Shown: positions 9,351-17,073 of the stretch, piece after piece
Layout of the letters: each line of letters starts with the position of its first letter
Position numbering within the stretch: the stretch's first letter is position 1
From: Acidobacteriaceae bacterium
GTDB taxonomy: Bacteria; Acidobacteriota; Terriglobia; Bryobacterales; Bryobacteraceae
DNA length: 40,390 nucleotides
Assembly (NCBI GenBank): GCA_019244055.1
Contig: JAFATG010000047.1
Span: forward strand, 1 to 40,390
Reading direction: 5' to 3'
Position numbers and translations under genes: made by a program
The notes under the pieces: generated by a model
Databases searched by the model: none
What the model saw: the letters and a program-made list of their open reading frames with translations, nothing else
Told to the model about the DNA's origin: nothing

Positions 9351-10078
9351 GCACGCGGGTTACCCGCCGCGAGCCCCTCGGTTATCCGTTCATTCGTGCC
9401 GAACCGTTCGGGTTTCTCCTTCACCCGTGATTGGGATCTCGTGTAGTTGATCCAGATCTCAGCGGCAATCAGATGCATGGTGAAGCCAAGCCAAAACGCA
9501 GTACCAAAGAAGTCGTGAGGCGTTAGATGCGTAAGGCGTCGGGTAGCGAAGAACACGCCCACGATGGGGCGGATGGTAGCCACCGCTAACCCGATCGCAA
9601 AGGCCCGAATCATCCATTCCCGATGCAGAGCGATGTTCCCCGTGCGAATGGACACGAACGCTTTGACCAAAGCGAACAAGAAGATGACAGCAAAGAACAT
9701 GGTGGCTACTGTCTCATTCGCGCCGCCGATCGCCATTTGCGGACTCATTACGAGGGCCGTGCTGCCGATAATCAGCCCGGAAGCAAGCACTATGCGCCCC
9801 ATACAGCGGTGCAATCGAGGCCGACGGCTCCGCAGCCTGCGAACAAACTGGAGAGGCGCGAGCACCATGAAAAGTAGTCCCGGGATGATGTGGATCATCG
9901 TCAACAGGCGATGCGGCGCGAAACTCGCATCCATCGCCGCCGCTTCTGGAAAGTTCGAGGGCGCAGGAGAGGGAGCAAAGAGGTGGAGCATCCTCCGGAT
10001 TACGATTACCACTCCAATCAAAGCCAGAAAAAGAGTGATTGACCAGAGTATTCGGCTAAGCGCTGCTCCTTGTCTCAC
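9341..10078 (-). CDS. DUF2306-like integral membrane protein
   Basis: This 245-residue protein has about six to seven predicted membrane helices, e.g. ILWSITLFLALIGVVIVI (residues 10-27) and MIHIIPGLLFMVLAPLQFV. It carries the histidine/arginine signature of DUF2306-type proteins: HRLLTMIHIIPG, HRCMGRIVL, ALHREWMIRAFAIGLA and a late TMHLIAAEIWINY. Conserved membrane histidines suggest haem or metal coordination, but no function is established for the family. It lies 16 nt downstream of a PadR regulator gene on the same strand and is very likely its target. Its 3' end overlaps the convergent kinase gene by 10 nt. Confidence 0.85.
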   Translation of the reverse strand: MRQGAALSRILWSITLFLALIGVVIVIRRMLHLFAPSPAPSNFPEAAAMDASFAPHRLLTMIHIIPGLLFMVLAPLQFVRRLRSRRPRLHRCMGRIVLASGLIIGSTALVMSPQMAIGGANETVATMFFAVIFLFALVKAFVSIRTGNIALHREWMIRAFAIGLAVATIRPIVGVFFATRRLTHLTPHDFFGTAFWLGFTMHLIAAEIWINYTRSQSRVKEKPERFGTNERITEGLAAGNPRAYL

Positions 10079-10094
10079 AACAATTGCTTTCCGA

Positions 10095-10439
10095 TCAGGC
10101 GTGCTCGACCCCCGTTACTCGACCTATTGCGGTTACGAATTCCTTCCAGCTCTGCCGTTGTGAACGAAGCACCTTCCGGCCTTCAGGCGTCAGGGTGTAA
10201 TAACGTCTCCTTCGTTGCTCAGGCTTTTCCACCCAGCGGCCAATGATCCAGCCCCGGTCTTCCAGCCTGTACAACAGCGGATAAAGAGAGGTGACGTGAA
10301 AGCGCAAAACTCCACCCGATCGGATTTGGATCAACCTCGAGATGTCGTACCCGTGACGGGGCTGATCTTCAAGTAACGACAAGACTAAAAGCTCGGCGCT
10401 CCCCTTCTTCCACTCCTGATCCGGTGAATTCGCGGCCAT
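10095..10439 (-). CDS. PadR-family transcriptional regulator
   Basis: This 114-residue winged-helix repressor is of the short PadR-s2 type. The canonical N-terminus KGSAELLVLSLLEDQPRHGYDI (in two parts: KGSAELLVLSLLE then QPRHGYDI, residues 12-32) is followed by HVTSLYPLLYRLEDRGWI and the beta-wing YYTLTPEGRKVL. A C-terminal helix serves dimerisation (SQRQSWKEFVTAI). PadR proteins usually repress their own operon, here with the DUF2306-like gene 16 nt downstream. The start codon lies inside one arm of a perfect inverted repeat that brackets a TATAAT box, which suggests autoregulation. The effector is unknown. Confidence 0.95.
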   Translation of the reverse strand: MAANSPDQEWKKGSAELLVLSLLEDQPRHGYDISRLIQIRSGGVLRFHVTSLYPLLYRLEDRGWIIGRWVEKPEQRRRRYYTLTPEGRKVLRSQRQSWKEFVTAIGRVTGVEHA

Positions 10440-10473
10440 ATTTGTTCGTTCATTATATAGGACTCACAAATAT
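10438..10473 (-). promoter_or_regulatory. Inverted repeat around the padR promoter (candidate operator)
   Basis: A perfect 8-bp inverted repeat, ATATTTGT (10438-10445) and ACAAATAT (10466-10473), is separated by 20 nt. On the minus strand a TATAAT (10457-10452) sits between the arms, 12 nt before the padR ATG. The arms would cover the upstream side of the -10 region and the transcription start. No clear -35 box was found, and the leader would be very short. Confidence 0.5.
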
Positions 10474-10605
10474 CTACGCCGGCTCCCGGCGATTTGTTCC
10501 AATGCCGCCGGCCATGTATTAAAGTCGCCCCGAATCTGGTACATAGCTACCGTGATCTGGCCTTCAGTTGCGGTGCTATCATCAGGTCAGAAAGCATCAA
10601 TCTGC

Positions 10606-11694
10606 ATGCGGACATGCGCTCTGTCCCGCATTTTTGACTTGAGCGTCCGAGCGGGAGGACGCTTCGCCCTTAACCAACTTTCGAAAGCCGGATTCGCGCT
10701 ACTTTGCGCATTGTTAGCGACGACTTGGCCCGCCGGTGCGCAGGCTGAGAAACAGGGTAACGATACCCCCCAGGCAGTGCAGACACCGGGTGAACCGGTG
10801 GCGATCCCATCTCGAAAACCGGCAGCGGCTGCGGCGGTCGCATCAAAACCGGTTGATATCCGAGTGGAGAGGCAGTTGGTCCTAATCAACGTGACGGTGA
10901 CCGATCCACTGAACCGGTTTGTCACAGGATTGGAGAAACAGCATTTCCGGCTATTTGAGGACAAGGTTGAACAGATCATCACCCACTTTTCGAGCGAGGA
11001 CGCGCCTATTTCGATCGGATTAGTTTTCGATACGAGCGGTAGCATGGGGTCGAAACTGCAGAAATCCCGGCAGGCGGCAGCGGAGTTCTTCAAGACGGCG
11101 AACCCGTCGGACGAATTCTTCCTCGTTCAGTTCAACGACAGGCCGGAGCTGACGGTTCCCTTCACGACCGACACGGATAAGGTACAGAGCACTTTGACAT
11201 TCACGCAATCACACGGGAGAACGGCGCTGCTCGATAGCGTTTATCTGGCGATGCACGAGATGAAGAAGGCCAAGAACCCGCGAAAAGCGCTGTTGATCAT
11301 TTCAGATGGCGGAGACAACAGCAGCCGCTATACCGAAACCGAGATTAAGAACGCTGTTCGTGAAGCGGATGTGCAGATTTTCGCAATCGGAATTTTCGAG
11401 TCCATGGCGAACCGCGGACGCACGCCGGAAGAAGCCGCAGGCCCCGGTTTGCTGAACGAACTGGCGGAACAGACCGGCGGCCGCGAGTATGCTGTTGAGA
11501 ACGTGGCGGAGCTCCCGGACATCGCCGCAAAGATAGGGATTGAATTGAGGAACGAGTACATCCTGGGCTACACTCCGAGAAACACGGAGCGGGACGGCAA
11601 GTACCGACGAGTAATGGTGAAACTGAATCAGCCGCGGGGGCTTCCCCCTCTGAAAGCCTATTTCCGGCTTGGGTATTATGCACCGACCAATTAG
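10606..11694 (+). CDS. Secreted VWA-domain protein 1
   Basis: This is a VWFA-related acidobacterial domain protein of about 362 residues. A signal peptide (AGFALLCALLATTWPAGAQA) is followed by a low-complexity linker. Next comes a short Ig/CNA-like strand region, LINVTVTDPLNRFVTGLEKQ then FRLFEDKVEQ. The VWA domain has a full MIDAS: DTSGSMGSK, a Thr in GRTALLDSVY, and ISDGGDN. The C-terminus ends with EYILGYTPRNTERDGKYRRV and a LGYYAPTN tail. The family is abundant in Acidobacteriota and no substrate is known; metal-dependent adhesion or protein interaction at the cell surface is expected. I use ATG 10606, but a GTG at 10552 is also in frame and neither has a strong Shine-Dalgarno. The gene overlaps the next VWA gene by 17 nt. 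Confidence 0.88.
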   Translation: MRTCALSRIFDLSVRAGGRFALNQLSKAGFALLCALLATTWPAGAQAEKQGNDTPQAVQTPGEPVAIPSRKPAAAAAVASKPVDIRVERQLVLINVTVTDPLNRFVTGLEKQHFRLFEDKVEQIITHFSSEDAPISIGLVFDTSGSMGSKLQKSRQAAAEFFKTANPSDEFFLVQFNDRPELTVPFTTDTDKVQSTLTFTQSHGRTALLDSVYLAMHEMKKAKNPRKALLIISDGGDNSSRYTETEIKNAVREADVQIFAIGIFESMANRGRTPEEAAGPGLLNELAEQTGGREYAVENVAELPDIAAKIGIELRNEYILGYTPRNTERDGKYRRVMVKLNQPRGLPPLKAYFRLGYYAPTN

Positions 11695-12661
11695 CAGCTT
11701 TCGCTGTAAAACTGTTCTCACGAGAGAGCTGCTGGCAGCGCTTGCCATTTGCATTTTGCCGGTTTGCGCGCATGCGCAATTTCGCGCCGACACCAGGTTG
11801 GTCGTCTTGCACGCAAGCGTCACCGATAAGAGAGGCAAACTGCTGACCAACCTAAATCGGGATGCGTTCAAAGTATATGAGAACGGACAACTTCAGCAGG
11901 TCAAGGTTTTCCGACGAGAGGACGTGCCGGTATCGCTCGGGATCATTATTGACGATAGCGGCAGCATGGCTACGAAGCGCGCTCGGGTAGAAGCGGCGTC
12001 TCTGGCCATGGTCCGTGAATCGAACCCGCAGGACGAAGTGTTCATCGTAAACTTCAACGACGAGCCATTCCTCGATGTGCCGTTCACCAATGACATTCAC
12101 AAACTGGAACAGGGGCTGGCGCGTATCGATTCGCGAGGCGGAACGGCCATGCGCGATGCCATCAGCAGTTCACTCGATTACATGAAACAGAAAGCCAAAA
12201 AGGACAAGAAGGTCCTGATGGTGATAACCGACGGTAACGACAACGCCAGCAATATCTCCCTTGAAAAAGTAGTGGCGAGATCAAACCAGAGTGACACGCT
12301 GGTCTATGCGATCGGGTTGTTTACCGAAGAGGAGCGCCACGAGGCAACTAAGGCGCGCCGGGCTTTGAACGAACTCACTGGAGCCACAGGCGGCCTGGCC
12401 TTTTACCCGAAAGAAGTGGCCGAGGTCCAGTCGTTGGCAGTGGAGGTGGCACACGATATTCGCAGCCAGTACACGATCGCGTATAGCCCAAGCATTCAAC
12501 AGCTCGACGGCAGCTACCGCCAGATCAAGGTCACGGTCAGTGCGCCAGGTAAGCCTGTCGTGCGAACTCGGTCCGGTTACTACGCTACTCCGGACGTAGA
12601 GCGGTCGAAGCAGGTGAATGCCAATGCGACTACGACGGTCGCGTCCGTGCCGCAGCCTTGA
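11678..12661 (+). CDS. Secreted VWA-domain protein 2
   Basis: This 327-residue paralogue of the preceding protein has an N-terminal signal (LAALAICILPVCAHAQF). The strand region is RLVVLHASVTDKRGKLLTNL. The VWA domain has MIDAS residues in DDSGSMATK, GGTAMRDAIS and ITDGNDNASN, and the C-terminus is SQYTIAYSPSIQQLDGSYRQ followed by RSGYYATPD. The ATG lies 17 nt inside the upstream gene, so the two are almost certainly translationally coupled. Two different VWA proteins made in step could form a heteromeric surface assembly (inference). The last base of its TGA stop is the first base of the ATG of the small downstream gene. Confidence 0.93.
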   Translation: MHRPISSFRCKTVLTRELLAALAICILPVCAHAQFRADTRLVVLHASVTDKRGKLLTNLNRDAFKVYENGQLQQVKVFRREDVPVSLGIIIDDSGSMATKRARVEAASLAMVRESNPQDEVFIVNFNDEPFLDVPFTNDIHKLEQGLARIDSRGGTAMRDAISSSLDYMKQKAKKDKKVLMVITDGNDNASNISLEKVVARSNQSDTLVYAIGLFTEEERHEATKARRALNELTGATGGLAFYPKEVAEVQSLAVEVAHDIRSQYTIAYSPSIQQLDGSYRQIKVTVSAPGKPVVRTRSGYYATPDVERSKQVNANATTTVASVPQP

Positions 12662-12858
12662 TGCTTAAGTTTCTATGGATAGCCACCAGAGGCTATCGTT
12701 TTCGGCCCTGGGAATCGCCTTACCTGCGCTGGCGGATAGAAACGTATTCCGGAATACCCGCCGATTCGATCACACGGGAATCGTTTTTTCACTTCATCTG
12801 GGCTGAGCGCCACTCGTTGTGGCAGTACCTCCGATGGGTTGCCCGGATGAGCGGCTGA
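12661..12858 (+). CDS. Small basic/aromatic protein coupled to the VWA pair, 65 residues
   Basis: The ATG shares its A with the stop of the VWA gene (TGATG), a classic coupling arrangement. The product begins MLKFLWIATRGYRFRPW and continues with SPYLRWRIETYSGIPAD and a C-terminal AERHSLWQYLRWVARM. It is rich in Trp, Arg and Tyr, with repeated aromatic-Leu-Arg-Trp motifs (YLRW twice). I recall similar short acidobacterial hypotheticals with this RxSPYLRWRIETY core, but I cannot name a family. There is no transmembrane helix or signal peptide. Its last 65 nt overlap the 3' end of the convergent rhamnosidase gene. The function is unknown. Confidence 0.6.
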   Translation: MLKFLWIATRGYRFRPWESPYLRWRIETYSGIPADSITRESFFHFIWAERHSLWQYLRWVARMSG

Positions 12859-15526
12859 CCACATTATTCGGCGCGGCTGGCTCCGTGCGCTCTCCAACTC
12901 GAAAAACGTAGTCCCCCGATCCGATATCGCACACAACGTCGTCCTCAAGCATGTGAACGTTCGAAACACCATTTCCGCCAATTTGCGGTTTGCTCGAACG
13001 GTACAGCGGAGTGCCGGTCTCACTGATTTCGGGGTCCGCCAGTTTTAGAAGCTGGAAATGGACGGAGGCCGTTGCGCCAACCGGAACAGTGACTTTCAAC
13101 TCATAGCCGGGACCGATGCGGCGCCAGGCACTGGATACGCCACCTCGGACCGTTTCCGTTGAGGCCGAAACCCAGTTGAGGCCATGGACAAGTTCTGGCT
13201 GAATGCGGATGGTTGAGTAGCCGAGTCCCTCGCCGCGATTTATGCCGGCAAGGACATTGAATAGAAACGTCCCCGCGCTGGCGAACATGTGGTGGTTATG
13301 TGAGTTCATCTCGGGTCCGGTCCGGTCCTGCCAAAGCTCCCACAGCGTGGTCGCTCCGTGGGAAAGCATGAAACCGTAACCCGGGTAATCGGGCTGAGTA
13401 AGAACCTCAAAGGCAAGGTCGGCATGGCCACGCGAAGCAAGCACAGGAAATAGATATTTGGTTCCGAGAATGCCTGTCGTGAGGTGGACGTTGTGGTAGT
13501 AATTGACATCGTCCAGCAAGCGGGACATTGTTTCGCCTTCCTCTCGTCCGGGAATCACGTGTGCATTTAACGCGAGTACCTGTGCGGCCTGCGAGCCGGA
13601 TCCATACACCCCTTCTGGACTGCGCCATTTGCGATTGAAGGCCTCGCGCGCCATGGTCGCGAGATCACGATACTGTTTGGCTTCATCTTCTTTGCCGAGG
13701 ACATCGGCAGCCATCGCGACTATATCGAGAGCCTTTATATATGCCCAAGTACCCGCCAGCAGTTTGGGCGTGGCATCGATGCCGACCCAATCGCCAAAAT
13801 ACGAATAATCGACCGTGCCGTCCGGAGCATGGCGATGGAGGAAATCGGCCCATGCTTTGATGCCCTCATAATGCTGCTGGACGATGCGCTTGTCGGCGTA
13901 ATTTCGGTACAGGTATTGGACGAGTAACGGATATGCAAGACCCCACGAGGGATCGCCCACGCGATTCTTGTTAAAGCGCTCGATAAAGGGAACGATATTC
14001 GGGACTTCGCCCTGGCTGCCTTGCGCGTCGCGAATGTCGCGCAGAAAGTTCGTGTAGAACGCGGCCATATCGAAGTTCAGAATGGCTGTTTCGGCCGACA
14101 GATGCGCGTCACCCATCCAGCCAAGGCGCTCGTCGCGCTGATCGCAGTCGGTCGGCACGCTGGCCAAATTGGTTTTTATGCTCCAGATAAACATGTGCTG
14201 AATGGCGTTAAGCATCGGGTCGGATGAAGCAAAATTCCCAATAGTCTCAACGGCGGTATGCACTTCACGGCCGCGGACGGAATCGAGAGAGGGCACGGAA
14301 GGGAAGCCGCTCAGCTCGACGTAACGGAAACCGTGATAGGTGAAGTGAGCCTCATATTCCTCGCCGTTTGGGTCGCCCCGAAGGATGTAAGTGTCAGTCG
14401 AACGAGCGCTGCGCAGATTGTCAAGCATGACGGAGCCATCCGGGTTGACCAACTCGGCGTAACGGATCTGGACGCGCGTTCCCGCAGGGCCGTGGACCTT
14501 GATCTTCGCCCAACCGCTGAAATTCTGTTCGAAATCGTAGACGTAGATGCCGGGAGAGGATTCAGTCATTTTGCGAGGCACGAGCGTATCCATTATTTGA
14601 ATCGCGGGCATCATTTGGGAGGAGAGAGTGACACCCGGCAAATCGACTACGCTGACAGGCTGGCCCGCGTCACGTTCGGCCGGCTCCGTCTCGAGCCGCG
14701 CATCATAAGTCTCGCCGTCATAGATATCGTCCAGGGTGATCGGGCTCTTATAAGCGCGCCAGTTCTCGTCCGATGTGAAGAGAAACGGTTTGCCGTTTTC
14801 GTATTCGCCTTGAATCTGGCAAATTAACTTGGGTGCTTGCCTCAAGATTTTCCCGTACCATGCCCGACCTACGAGCACGCGTAACGTGTTCCCGCCCGAA
14901 TGGAGCTGTTTGGTGACGTCGTAGGCGGAATAGAGGACGCGCTTTGAATAATCTGTCCAGGCAGGATCGAGCACGTGGTCGCCGATCCGATAGTCATTGA
15001 TGTGAAATTCGTAATAGCCGGACGCGGCAACAAAAAGGCGAGCGCGCTTGACGGGCTTGCTCAGTGTAATGAAATCCCGAAGCAGACCGCTGCCGGTGAT
15101 CCACTTGGCTTTCCAATCGGAGGACTGAAGCATGCCCGTGCTGAACTCAGCTGTGTCACTCCAGGGGCTCTCTGCCCCATTCGCGTCGCGAAACCGGACC
15201 CTCCAGAGGTAAGTCGTGTCGGAAGCGAGCGGTGGTCCTTTGTACTCAACCTGGAATGTGTCGGGAGTGTTGACTTCGCCTGAATTCCAAACCACTCCCT
15301 TAAACCTGGCGTCGCGGCTGACCTGAAGCTCGTACGACGTTTGGTGTTGGCTCCGATCGGTATGGTTCAGAACCCAGGCGAAGCGCGGAACGGCCACGTC
15401 GATAGCTGTAGGGTTCTGAAGGTATTCGCAACGCAGGTGTGTCGGGGCAAGTGGGCCAGACCAGAGCGAAGAGGCGCCGAGAAACGAAAAAAGGAACGTC
15501 GCAGGGACAGGAAAGTAGCTGCGCAA
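12794..15526 (-). CDS. Secreted GH78 alpha-L-rhamnosidase
   Basis: This 910-residue exported enzyme hydrolyses terminal alpha-L-rhamnose from plant pectin side chains, flavonoid glycosides or bacterial polysaccharide. A signal peptide (ATFLFSFLGASSLWSG, residues 9-24) precedes a fibronectin-like domain starting APTHLRCEYL and the rhamnosidase N domain (RLFVAASGYYEFHIND, around 163). The concanavalin-like domain has DFEQNFSGWAKI around 331. The (alpha/alpha)6 barrel carries VPTDCDQRDERLGWMGDAH (residues 457-475), with Glu466 the expected general acid. The likely base Glu is in ATTLWELWQDRTG, and NSHNHHMFAS follows. The start is TTG at 15526, supported by AGGAGG 8 nt upstream; that AGGAGG is buried in a perfect hairpin (see regulatory entry). 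The gene is 55 nt downstream of the sigma/anti-sigma/secreted-protein genes and may be co-transcribed. Confidence 0.95.
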   Translation of the reverse strand: MRSYFPVPATFLFSFLGASSLWSGPLAPTHLRCEYLQNPTAIDVAVPRFAWVLNHTDRSQHQTSYELQVSRDARFKGVVWNSGEVNTPDTFQVEYKGPPLASDTTYLWRVRFRDANGAESPWSDTAEFSTGMLQSSDWKAKWITGSGLLRDFITLSKPVKRARLFVAASGYYEFHINDYRIGDHVLDPAWTDYSKRVLYSAYDVTKQLHSGGNTLRVLVGRAWYGKILRQAPKLICQIQGEYENGKPFLFTSDENWRAYKSPITLDDIYDGETYDARLETEPAERDAGQPVSVVDLPGVTLSSQMMPAIQIMDTLVPRKMTESSPGIYVYDFEQNFSGWAKIKVHGPAGTRVQIRYAELVNPDGSVMLDNLRSARSTDTYILRGDPNGEEYEAHFTYHGFRYVELSGFPSVPSLDSVRGREVHTAVETIGNFASSDPMLNAIQHMFIWSIKTNLASVPTDCDQRDERLGWMGDAHLSAETAILNFDMAAFYTNFLRDIRDAQGSQGEVPNIVPFIERFNKNRVGDPSWGLAYPLLVQYLYRNYADKRIVQQHYEGIKAWADFLHRHAPDGTVDYSYFGDWVGIDATPKLLAGTWAYIKALDIVAMAADVLGKEDEAKQYRDLATMAREAFNRKWRSPEGVYGSGSQAAQVLALNAHVIPGREEGETMSRLLDDVNYYHNVHLTTGILGTKYLFPVLASRGHADLAFEVLTQPDYPGYGFMLSHGATTLWELWQDRTGPEMNSHNHHMFASAGTFLFNVLAGINRGEGLGYSTIRIQPELVHGLNWVSASTETVRGGVSSAWRRIGPGYELKVTVPVGATASVHFQLLKLADPEISETGTPLYRSSKPQIGGNGVSNVHMLEDDVVCDIGSGDYVFRVGERTEPAAPNNVVSRSSGQPIGGTATTSGAQPR

Positions 15527-15529
15527 AGA

Positions 15530-15561
15530 AAGATCCTCCTGAGGATTGTCAGGAGGATCTT
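15530..15561 (-). promoter_or_regulatory. Perfect 13-bp hairpin that sequesters the rhamnosidase Shine-Dalgarno
   Basis: Read on the minus strand, AAGATCCTCCTGA, a 6-nt loop CAATCC and TCAGGAGGATCTT form a stem without mismatch. The right arm contains AGGAGG (15540-15535), spaced 8 nt from the TTG start of the rhamnosidase. The left arm contains its exact complement CCTCCT, acting as an anti-Shine-Dalgarno. The stem is followed by TTTCTTT, so it could also act as a weak intrinsic terminator for the gene upstream. Both readings make it a control point between 15582-16397 and the rhamnosidase. Confidence 0.75.
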
Positions 15562-15581
15562 ACTACAGGTTTCGCGAAATG

Positions 15582-16397
15582 CTACTCCTGCGGAGGTCCG
15601 GGCGGAGGGGGACCGCCGGGGCCACCTGGTCCACGAAAATTTGGGACATCGCGTACGCTGTACCCTTGCGGAATTTGAAATAGCGAGGGATCGGGATTGC
15701 CGCGTTGAATATTGGTTAACGTGTAGGTCGATTCACCAATGCGCGGATCGGTATGAACCGATTTCACGGCGACTTGGAGCTCGGGAGAATACCACGTCTC
15801 GGTCTTGGAAACCAACGGCATGGTGTTTCCGATGGCGCCCGCCTGAATGGTTCGCGTAATGCTCTTGCCCTGGGCAGTCACACCGCCAACGGATTGAATA
15901 CCCAAATCCGTTTCGACCACGGTCGCATTGTTACCCTCAGGATGCCGCGGCATATCAGATCGTGCCTGACCGGCCGGTGGCGCCTTAAATGGGTGTTTGG
16001 TGGCGGTATGCTCGCTCGTATGCAAAGTGTAAGCGTAGCCCGCAACAGGATCTGTGATGAAGATCAGAGTAGTTGGCGCGCTCGTGAAAGGACCTTGCCT
16101 GATATTTTCCTGAACATAAGTGCGTCCCTGGGCATCACGGGCAACCCTGCCGGTCGTGGTGCGCTGAATCGTATTGCCGTCGGCTAAGGTTTGCACGAGA
16201 GTGTTGGTGATGTCGGCCGAATACGGCGCGCCGGTGACCACTTTCATTAGCGATCTACCAATTCCCATGCCGGGGCCTTCCATCCCCCGATGCGGCGGCA
16301 TCATGGGGGGCGGCCCTTCCGGCGGTGTCACCGCCGTTTGCCCGAACGCAAAGCCAGCGAACAGGAAAACTAACAGTAGCGAGGTACTTCGTTTCAT
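15582..16397 (-). CDS. Secreted protein with Pro/Gly-rich tail, sigma-factor-operon partner
   Basis: This 271-residue protein has an N-terminal signal peptide (LLLVFLFAGFAFGQT), a Pro-rich spacer (PPEGPPPMMPPHRGM), a central domain of about 190 residues, and a disordered tail GPGGPGGPPPPGPP. The central part has beta-like features: LVQTLADGNTIQRTTTGRVA, RDAQGRTYVQENIR and VAGYAYTLHTSEHTATKHP, then KTETWYSPELQVAVKSVHTD and YTLTNIQRGNPDPSLFQIP. A GAGGAG lies 6 nt before the ATG. I know this architecture from acidobacterial operons next to anti-sigma factors, but no function is established. Its place 49 nt after the anti-sigma gene suggests a member of the regulon, perhaps an envelope sensor or structural protein (inference). 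Confidence 0.85.
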   Translation of the reverse strand: MKRSTSLLLVFLFAGFAFGQTAVTPPEGPPPMMPPHRGMEGPGMGIGRSLMKVVTGAPYSADITNTLVQTLADGNTIQRTTTGRVARDAQGRTYVQENIRQGPFTSAPTTLIFITDPVAGYAYTLHTSEHTATKHPFKAPPAGQARSDMPRHPEGNNATVVETDLGIQSVGGVTAQGKSITRTIQAGAIGNTMPLVSKTETWYSPELQVAVKSVHTDPRIGESTYTLTNIQRGNPDPSLFQIPQGYSVRDVPNFRGPGGPGGPPPPGPPQE

Positions 16398-16446
16398 TGA
16401 ATTCTCCTCAGAGGCAACTCACCACGCATAGATCGAAAGATTACCC

Positions 16447-17073
16447 TTAATCGAGGCTCACAACGTGGACACCTAGCGGCTGCCCATCCATTCCGAATAG
16501 GACATCGGCAAGAACGGACCGATCCATTCCCTGAGCGCCATTCGAGACGGGTTCGAAGGTGATTCCAGCAGCAGCAAGAGAGCCTACCGGCACCTGCATC
16601 TGAACGATATGAGGAGCGGCCGTCGAAAGGTCAGGATTGGAATAAGGCAGCAGAATAAAATTCTCTCCATCAACTTCGAACATGCCGCTCTGGACTTGCG
16701 CCACCGTGTTACCGGCCGGCTTTACCGGATGAATCCAGCGCGGTAACAGGACCGCCATTAGCGCCAGGCTGGCCGCCAGTGCCATTGTCCAACCGAAACC
16801 GAGAGCGAGTCTGGATGAGCGGCGTGCGAGCGATGAGCGCGCCTGGGTTTCTAGCTTATGGGCAAGAGCCTGGCGCTGAGCGGCAGCGGGCCCGGCCGCC
16901 GTGGCGACGAGCGATTCGATTTTTCCCGAAAGGAAACGAAACTCAGCCGAGCGGCCCTTACATGCCTCGCAAACGCGCAGATGCGGGTCTATGACCTCGG
17001 CTTCCTCGGGAGTGAGTTCATCATCGAGAGCCCTGATCAACAGGTCATTTGTTAAGTGATCAGGAGTGTTCAT
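16447..17073 (-). CDS. Transmembrane anti-sigma factor with zinc-finger motif
   Basis: This 208-residue protein holds its partner ECF sigma factor inactive at the membrane. The N-terminal anti-sigma domain has the zinc-binding HLRVCEACKG (His-x3-Cys-x2-Cys, residues 32-39), preceded by the acidic helix LDDELTPEEAEVIDPH. A single transmembrane helix (WTMALAASLALMAVLLPRWI, around residues 94-113) leads to an extracytoplasmic domain of about 95 residues that presumably senses the signal. Its ATG overlaps the sigma factor stop by 4 nt (ATGA), which ensures equal synthesis. Confidence 0.93.
   Translation of the reverse strand: MNTPDHLTNDLLIRALDDELTPEEAEVIDPHLRVCEACKGRSAEFRFLSGKIESLVATAAGPAAAQRQALAHKLETQARSSLARRSSRLALGFGWTMALAASLALMAVLLPRWIHPVKPAGNTVAQVQSGMFEVDGENFILLPYSNPDLSTAAPHIVQMQVPVGSLAAAGITFEPVSNGAQGMDRSVLADVLFGMDGQPLGVHVVSLD

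Noticed and set aside
10552-10605. GTG 10552 as start of the first VWA gene
   Set aside because: It is possible, but it only lengthens the region before the signal peptide and has no better ribosome binding site than ATG 10606.
14258-14827. 189-codon plus-strand open frame inside the rhamnosidase
   Set aside because: It is a shadow of GH78; its composition follows the complementary codons and no family is evident.
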